Shown: positions 61,314 through 64,000 of the stretch, one piece after another
Numbering within the stretch: position 1 is the first letter of the stretch
Layout of the letters: every line of letters begins with the position of its first letter
NCBI RefSeq assembly: GCF_900103455.1
Contig: NZ_FNHI01000001.1
Span: 434,001 to 498,000, forward strand
DNA: 64,000 nt
From: Streptomyces wuyuanensis
GTDB taxonomy: Bacteria; Actinomycetota; Actinomycetes; Streptomycetales; Streptomycetaceae
Reading direction: 5' to 3'
Notes under the pieces: generated by a model
Seen by the model: the letters and a program-made list of their open reading frames with translations, nothing else
Database searches by the model: none
What the model was told of the DNA's origin: nothing
Made by a program: the position numbers and the translations under genes

Positions 61314-62527
61314 CCGGCACGACGGACACCGGCACCGGATCGAAGGGCGCGGGCGCGACGGGCTCCGGTGCCGCTTCCAAGGACGGGGGCACGGGCGCGG
61401 ACGCCGCGGGCACGAGCGGACCGGGCGGCGGCTTGCCCGCCGGCGGCAGGGCGACGGCGGACGCCGGCCCCGCGAACGGCCCGGCGGCCGGGAGGCAGGG
61501 CCGGCGTGCGCCGATCCCCTATCCGGTCGTTTTCGCCGTACTGGGAGCGTTGGTCGTCGTCACGGCGACCTTCGGCATCGCCGTGGGCTCCATCCGCGTC
61601 CCGGCCGGGCAGGTGTGGGGCATCCTGCTGCACCGGGTGCATCCCGCGCTGGCGGACCCGGACTGGACGAGGGTCCGCGAGACGATCGTGATGGACGTAC
61701 GGCTGCCCCGGGTGCTGCTCGCCGCGGTGGTCGGCGCGGGCCTGGCGGTCTGCGGGACGGCGCTGCAGGCACTCGTGCGCAATCCGCTGGCGGACCCGAT
61801 GCTGCTCGGGGTCTCGTCGGGCGCTTCGGTGGGCGCGGTGGCGGTCGTCGTCCTCAACGTGAGCCTGTTCGGGGTGTTCTCGCTGCCCGTGGCGGCGTTC
61901 CTCGGCGCGCTGGCCGCACTCGTGGCCGTGTACTTCCTGGCGCGGTCCGGCGGGCGGATGACCACGGTACGGCTGGTACTGGCCGGGGTGGCCACGGCCG
62001 AAGTGCTGTCGGCGGTCGCCAGTTTCCTGGTCGTCACCTCGAACGACCCGCACAAGACGCAGTCGGCGCTGCGCTGGATGCTCGGGGGCCTGGCGGGCAC
62101 CACCTGGGCGAGCGTGTGGATTCCCGTCGGGGCCGTCCTGCTCGGCACGGCGGTGCTGCTCGGCGTGTGCCGTTCGCTGAATCTGCTGCTCGCGGGGGAG
62201 GAGGCGGCCGTGGCGCTGGGCCTCGACGTGCACCGGTTCCGGGGCGCGCTGTTCACCCTGGTCGCCCTGATGATCGGCACGATCGTCGCGGTGAGCGGGC
62301 AGATCGGCTTCGTCGGCCTGATCATGCCGCACGTGGTGCGGCTCCTGGTGGGCGCCGACCACCGGCGCGCGCTGCCCGCCGCCGCCCTGCTCGGCGCGGC
62401 CTTCCTCATCGCCGCCGATCTGGCCGCCCGTACCCTCATGAGTCCCGAGGAGATACCCGTGGGCATCCTCACAGCCCTGGTCGGCGGCCCGTTCTTCCTC
62501 TGGCTGATGCGCCGGAGGACGGCATGA
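61310..62527 (+). CDS. FecCD/BtuC-type ABC permease
   Basis: A 405-residue permease. A Gly/Ala/Thr-rich soluble head of about 65 residues (unusual in length) is followed by the FecCD/BtuC domain. That domain has RLPRVLLAAVVGAGLAVCGTALQALVRNPLADPMLLGVSSGASVGAV and the LNLLLAGEEAAVALGLDVHRFRGALFTLVALMIG segment. It ends GFVGLIMPHVVRLLVGADHRRALP, typical of the ATPase-contacting and last helices. It forms the channel for the BtuF-like protein. Its GTG overlaps the stop of the previous gene (GTGA). Confidence 0.9.
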   Translation: MTGTTDTGTGSKGAGATGSGAASKDGGTGADAAGTSGPGGGLPAGGRATADAGPANGPAAGRQGRRAPIPYPVVFAVLGALVVVTATFGIAVGSIRVPAGQVWGILLHRVHPALADPDWTRVRETIVMDVRLPRVLLAAVVGAGLAVCGTALQALVRNPLADPMLLGVSSGASVGAVAVVVLNVSLFGVFSLPVAAFLGALAALVAVYFLARSGGRMTTVRLVLAGVATAEVLSAVASFLVVTSNDPHKTQSALRWMLGGLAGTTWASVWIPVGAVLLGTAVLLGVCRSLNLLLAGEEAAVALGLDVHRFRGALFTLVALMIGTIVAVSGQIGFVGLIMPHVVRLLVGADHRRALPAAALLGAAFLIAADLAARTLMSPEEIPVGILTALVGGPFFLWLMRRRTA

Positions 62528-63354
62528 CGGGCACCGGAGCCGTGGGCTCGCCCGGAAGTCTGACCGTGGCGGACGTCTCGGTGGTCGTGGACGGCAGGAC
62601 CCTGGTGGAGGGGGTGTCGCTGACCGCGGCCCCCGGCGAGGTCGTGGGCCTCGCGGGGCCGAACGGGGCGGGGAAGTCGACCCTGTTGCGGACGGTCTAC
62701 CGTGCGCTGCGCCCCACTTCGGGGCGGGTGCTGCTGGACGGTGAGGACGTCCGGCGGATGCCGGGCAAGCGGTTGGCGCGCCGCTTGGCGGCCGTTCTGC
62801 AGGAGGCTCCGGGGGACTTCGAGCTCTCGGTGTACGACGTGGTGGCCATGGGCCGTACTCCGCACAAGCGGGCGTTCGAGGGGGACTCGGCGGACGATCG
62901 CGCCGTCGTCATGGGCGCGCTGGCCGAACTCGGCGCGGGCGGGCTGGCCGGTGCGCCGTTCGGCCGGTTGTCGGGCGGGGAGAAGCAGCGGGTGCTGATC
63001 GCCCGGGCCCTGGCGCAGCGTGCCGGGACGATGGTGCTGGACGAGCCGACCAACCATCTGGACCTGAGGCACCAGCTGGACGCGCTCCGCCTGGTCCGGC
63101 GGCTGGGTGTGACCGCCGTCGTCGCCCTCCACGACCTCAACCTGGCCGCGGCGTTCTGCGACCGGATCTGCGTGATGGCCGGCGGCCGCCTCGTCGCACT
63201 GGGGACGCCGCGGGAGGTCCTGACCCCCGCGCTCCTCGCCGAGGTCTACCGCGTGGAGGCCGACGTCGCCGAACACCCCCGGACCGGCGTTCCCCACGTC
63301 ACACTTCTCACCGGCTCCGAACGGCCGCACGGGCCGTGGGGGAGTCCGGCGTGA
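62524..63354 (+). CDS. BtuD/FecE-type ABC ATPase
   Basis: A 276-residue ATPase with Walker A LAGPNGAGKSTLLRT near residue 45, the Q-loop in AVLQEAPGDFELSVYDVVAMGRTPHK, signature LSGGEKQRVLIARALAQ near 155 and Walker B TMVLDEPTNHLDLRHQ. The H-loop is AVVALHDLNLAAAFCDR. It powers the cobalamin-type importer. The ATG overlaps the permease stop (ATGA). A strong hairpin ends the operon 6 bases later. Confidence 0.92.
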   Translation: MTGTGAVGSPGSLTVADVSVVVDGRTLVEGVSLTAAPGEVVGLAGPNGAGKSTLLRTVYRALRPTSGRVLLDGEDVRRMPGKRLARRLAAVLQEAPGDFELSVYDVVAMGRTPHKRAFEGDSADDRAVVMGALAELGAGGLAGAPFGRLSGGEKQRVLIARALAQRAGTMVLDEPTNHLDLRHQLDALRLVRRLGVTAVVALHDLNLAAAFCDRICVMAGGRLVALGTPREVLTPALLAEVYRVEADVAEHPRTGVPHVTLLTGSERPHGPWGSPA

Positions 63355-63360
63355 GGTGTA

Positions 63361-63403
63361 CCGGGCCGGACGGTGCCGTGGCTGCGACCACCGCCCGGCC
63401 CGG
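63361..63403. terminator. Bidirectional terminator between the ABC operon and rpmF
   Basis: CCGGGCCGGACGGTG (63361-63375) and CACCGCCCGGCCCGG (63389-63403) form a 15-pair stem with one mismatch and a 13-base loop. It lies between convergent genes, just after both stops. Confidence 0.7.
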
Positions 63404-63419
63404 AGTCCGGCGGTCCCGG

Positions 63420-63590
63420 TCAGCCCTCCGGGTGCAGCAGCCCGCGCTCGTAGGCCCTGACGAGGTGCTGCGGGACGCGGTGGGCGACGCCGTCCAGCGT
63501 GACGGTCACCAGCCGGGGCGCGGCGGCCTTCCACTGGGCGCGTCGATGGCGGGTGTTGCTGCGGGACGTCTTCCGCTTGGGAACGGCCAT
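63420..63590 (-). CDS. rpmF: Ribosomal protein L32, zinc-independent (cysteine-free) paralogue
   Basis: A 56-residue protein beginning [20 protein letters not shown], the universal L32 N-terminus. It continues with [25 protein letters not shown]. The four zinc-binding Cys residues of canonical L32 are absent, so this is the C-minus form. Such paralogues replace the zinc-containing copy when zinc is scarce and are usually repressed by Zur. AGGAGGACCGCC lies just before the ATG at 63590. A Zur-like motif lies 56 bases upstream. The zinc-binding copy would be elsewhere on the chromosome. Confidence 0.88.
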   Translation of the reverse strand: MAVPKRKTSRSNTRHRRAQWKAAAPRLVTVTLDGVAHRVPQHLVRAYERGLLHPEG

Positions 63591-63646
63591 GGCGGTCCTC
63601 CTGGACAGGGGTGACGGAGGGGAGGGGAACGGCCGCTCGCGCTACA

Positions 63647-63661
63647 TGAAAATGGATCCCA
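63647..63661. promoter_or_regulatory. Possible Zur box upstream of the L32 paralogue
   Basis: TGAAAATGGATCCCA agrees with 11 of 15 positions of the Streptomyces Zur-type motif TGAAAATGATTTTCA as I recall it. It lies in an AT-rich patch with a second AAATGG at 63667, 57 bases before the L32 start. Zinc-responsive control fits the cysteine-free L32. The second half-site is weak, so this is provisional. Confidence 0.5.
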
Positions 63662-63707
63662 TTACTAAATGGGCTCCGGGAGACTCCGGCCGTGCTCCGG
63701 GGCGGGC

Positions 63708-64000
63708 TCAGCCGTCCACCGGCAGTCCGCGCGGTTCCTTGATCCGCTTCATGATGATCTGGGAATTGACCTCGGTGACACCGGAAAGCGCCGTCAGCTT
63801 CTCGATCCACAGTCGTTCGTATGCGCGAAGATCGCTCACCGCGATGCGCAGCAGGCACCCCGGGCTGCCGAAGAGCCGGTACGCCTCGACGACGTCCGGG
63901 ATGTCATGGAGGGCCGCCTCGAAGGACTCGACCACCTCGCGGTCGCGCGCCACCTCGATGGAGACCAGCACCTCGAAGCCGCGGTCGACCGCGTCCGGGT
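63708..64000 (-). CDS. Lrp/AsnC-family transcriptional regulator (C-terminal part, runs off window)
   Basis: Reading continues from the window edge to the stop at 63708, giving 97 residues. This is the RAM/AsnC ligand-binding domain: VLVSIEVARDREVVESFEAALHDIPDVVEAYRLFGSPGCLLRIAVSDLRAYERLWIEKLTALSGVTEVNSQIIMKRIKE. The Gly-Ser-Pro-Gly bend is the usual effector-binding loop. The N-terminal DNA-binding domain lies beyond the window. Such regulators sense amino acids; the target is unknown. Confidence 0.85.
   Translation of the reverse strand, partial: PDAVDRGFEVLVSIEVARDREVVESFEAALHDIPDVVEAYRLFGSPGCLLRIAVSDLRAYERLWIEKLTALSGVTEVNSQIIMKRIKEPRGLPVDG

Noticed and set aside
60324..63354. Siderophore uptake system
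   Set aside because: The FecCD-type genes alone would allow it, but the upstream cobalamin riboswitch and the absence of an iron box favour a corrinoid.

Overview
The window is chromosomal DNA of a high-GC actinomycete, almost certainly Streptomyces. Third codon positions are nearly all G or C, GTG starts are common, and the gene families (PucR-type purine regulator, class F sortase, bxl xylobiose operon, SpoIIE-type phosphatases, selinadiene-type terpene synthase, SPW-repeat protein) are typical of that genus. No tRNA, rRNA, CRISPR array or insertion sequence was seen. All calls come from reading the sequence and recalled family knowledge; nothing was searched.

Layout. 1-6.3 kb: end of an RsbW-like ATPase gene, a DUF2637 membrane protein, a FhuF-like ferric reductase behind an iron box, a GntR regulator with a long disordered extension, a WD40 protein and a TPR protein. 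6.7-15.7 kb: purine catabolism, with a PucR regulator divergent from a three-subunit xanthine dehydrogenase, an NCS2 purine permease and an XdhC-type maturation factor. 16-27.6 kb: a signalling block with an Rv1747-like FHA-FHA-ABC exporter, an SH3-like protein, two membrane-anchored proteins and three SpoIIE/PPM phosphatases, but no kinase. 27.6-31.9 kb: FUSC, DMT and SPW membrane proteins. 32-33.5 kb: a MurR/RpiR regulator, then an AT-rich regulatory island in a convergent gap.

33.5-37.8 kb is a cell-surface region: a class F sortase, an Asp/Lys-rich secreted protein with three copies of a PxGGVDAGGG motif, a small Trp-rich secreted protein and a SigK/RskA-like ECF sigma/anti-sigma pair. 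37.9-43 kb: a P450 divergent from an FAD monooxygenase, an AidB-like acyl-CoA dehydrogenase and a TetR regulator. 43.3-54.7 kb: pentose use, with xylB and xylA divergent, a ROK regulator, a VOC protein and the bxlR / bxlEFGA xylobiose uptake and hydrolysis cluster. Xylobiose imported by BxlEFG would be cut by BxlA, and the xylose passed to XylA and XylB.

54.9-64 kb: a terpene synthase, a SulP transporter with a beta-carbonic anhydrase, a small secreted protein, a cobalamin riboswitch ahead of a 2Fe-2S protein and a BtuFCD-like importer, a cysteine-free L32 ribosomal protein paralogue with a possible Zur box, and a truncated Lrp/AsnC regulator.

The items most worth following up are the class F sortase with its triplicated Asp-rich substrate candidate, the AT-rich island at 32967-33029 followed by a hairpin (possible small RNA), the phosphatase-rich FHA-ABC block, and repeated operator-like motifs at bxl, xyl and near the sigma factor.
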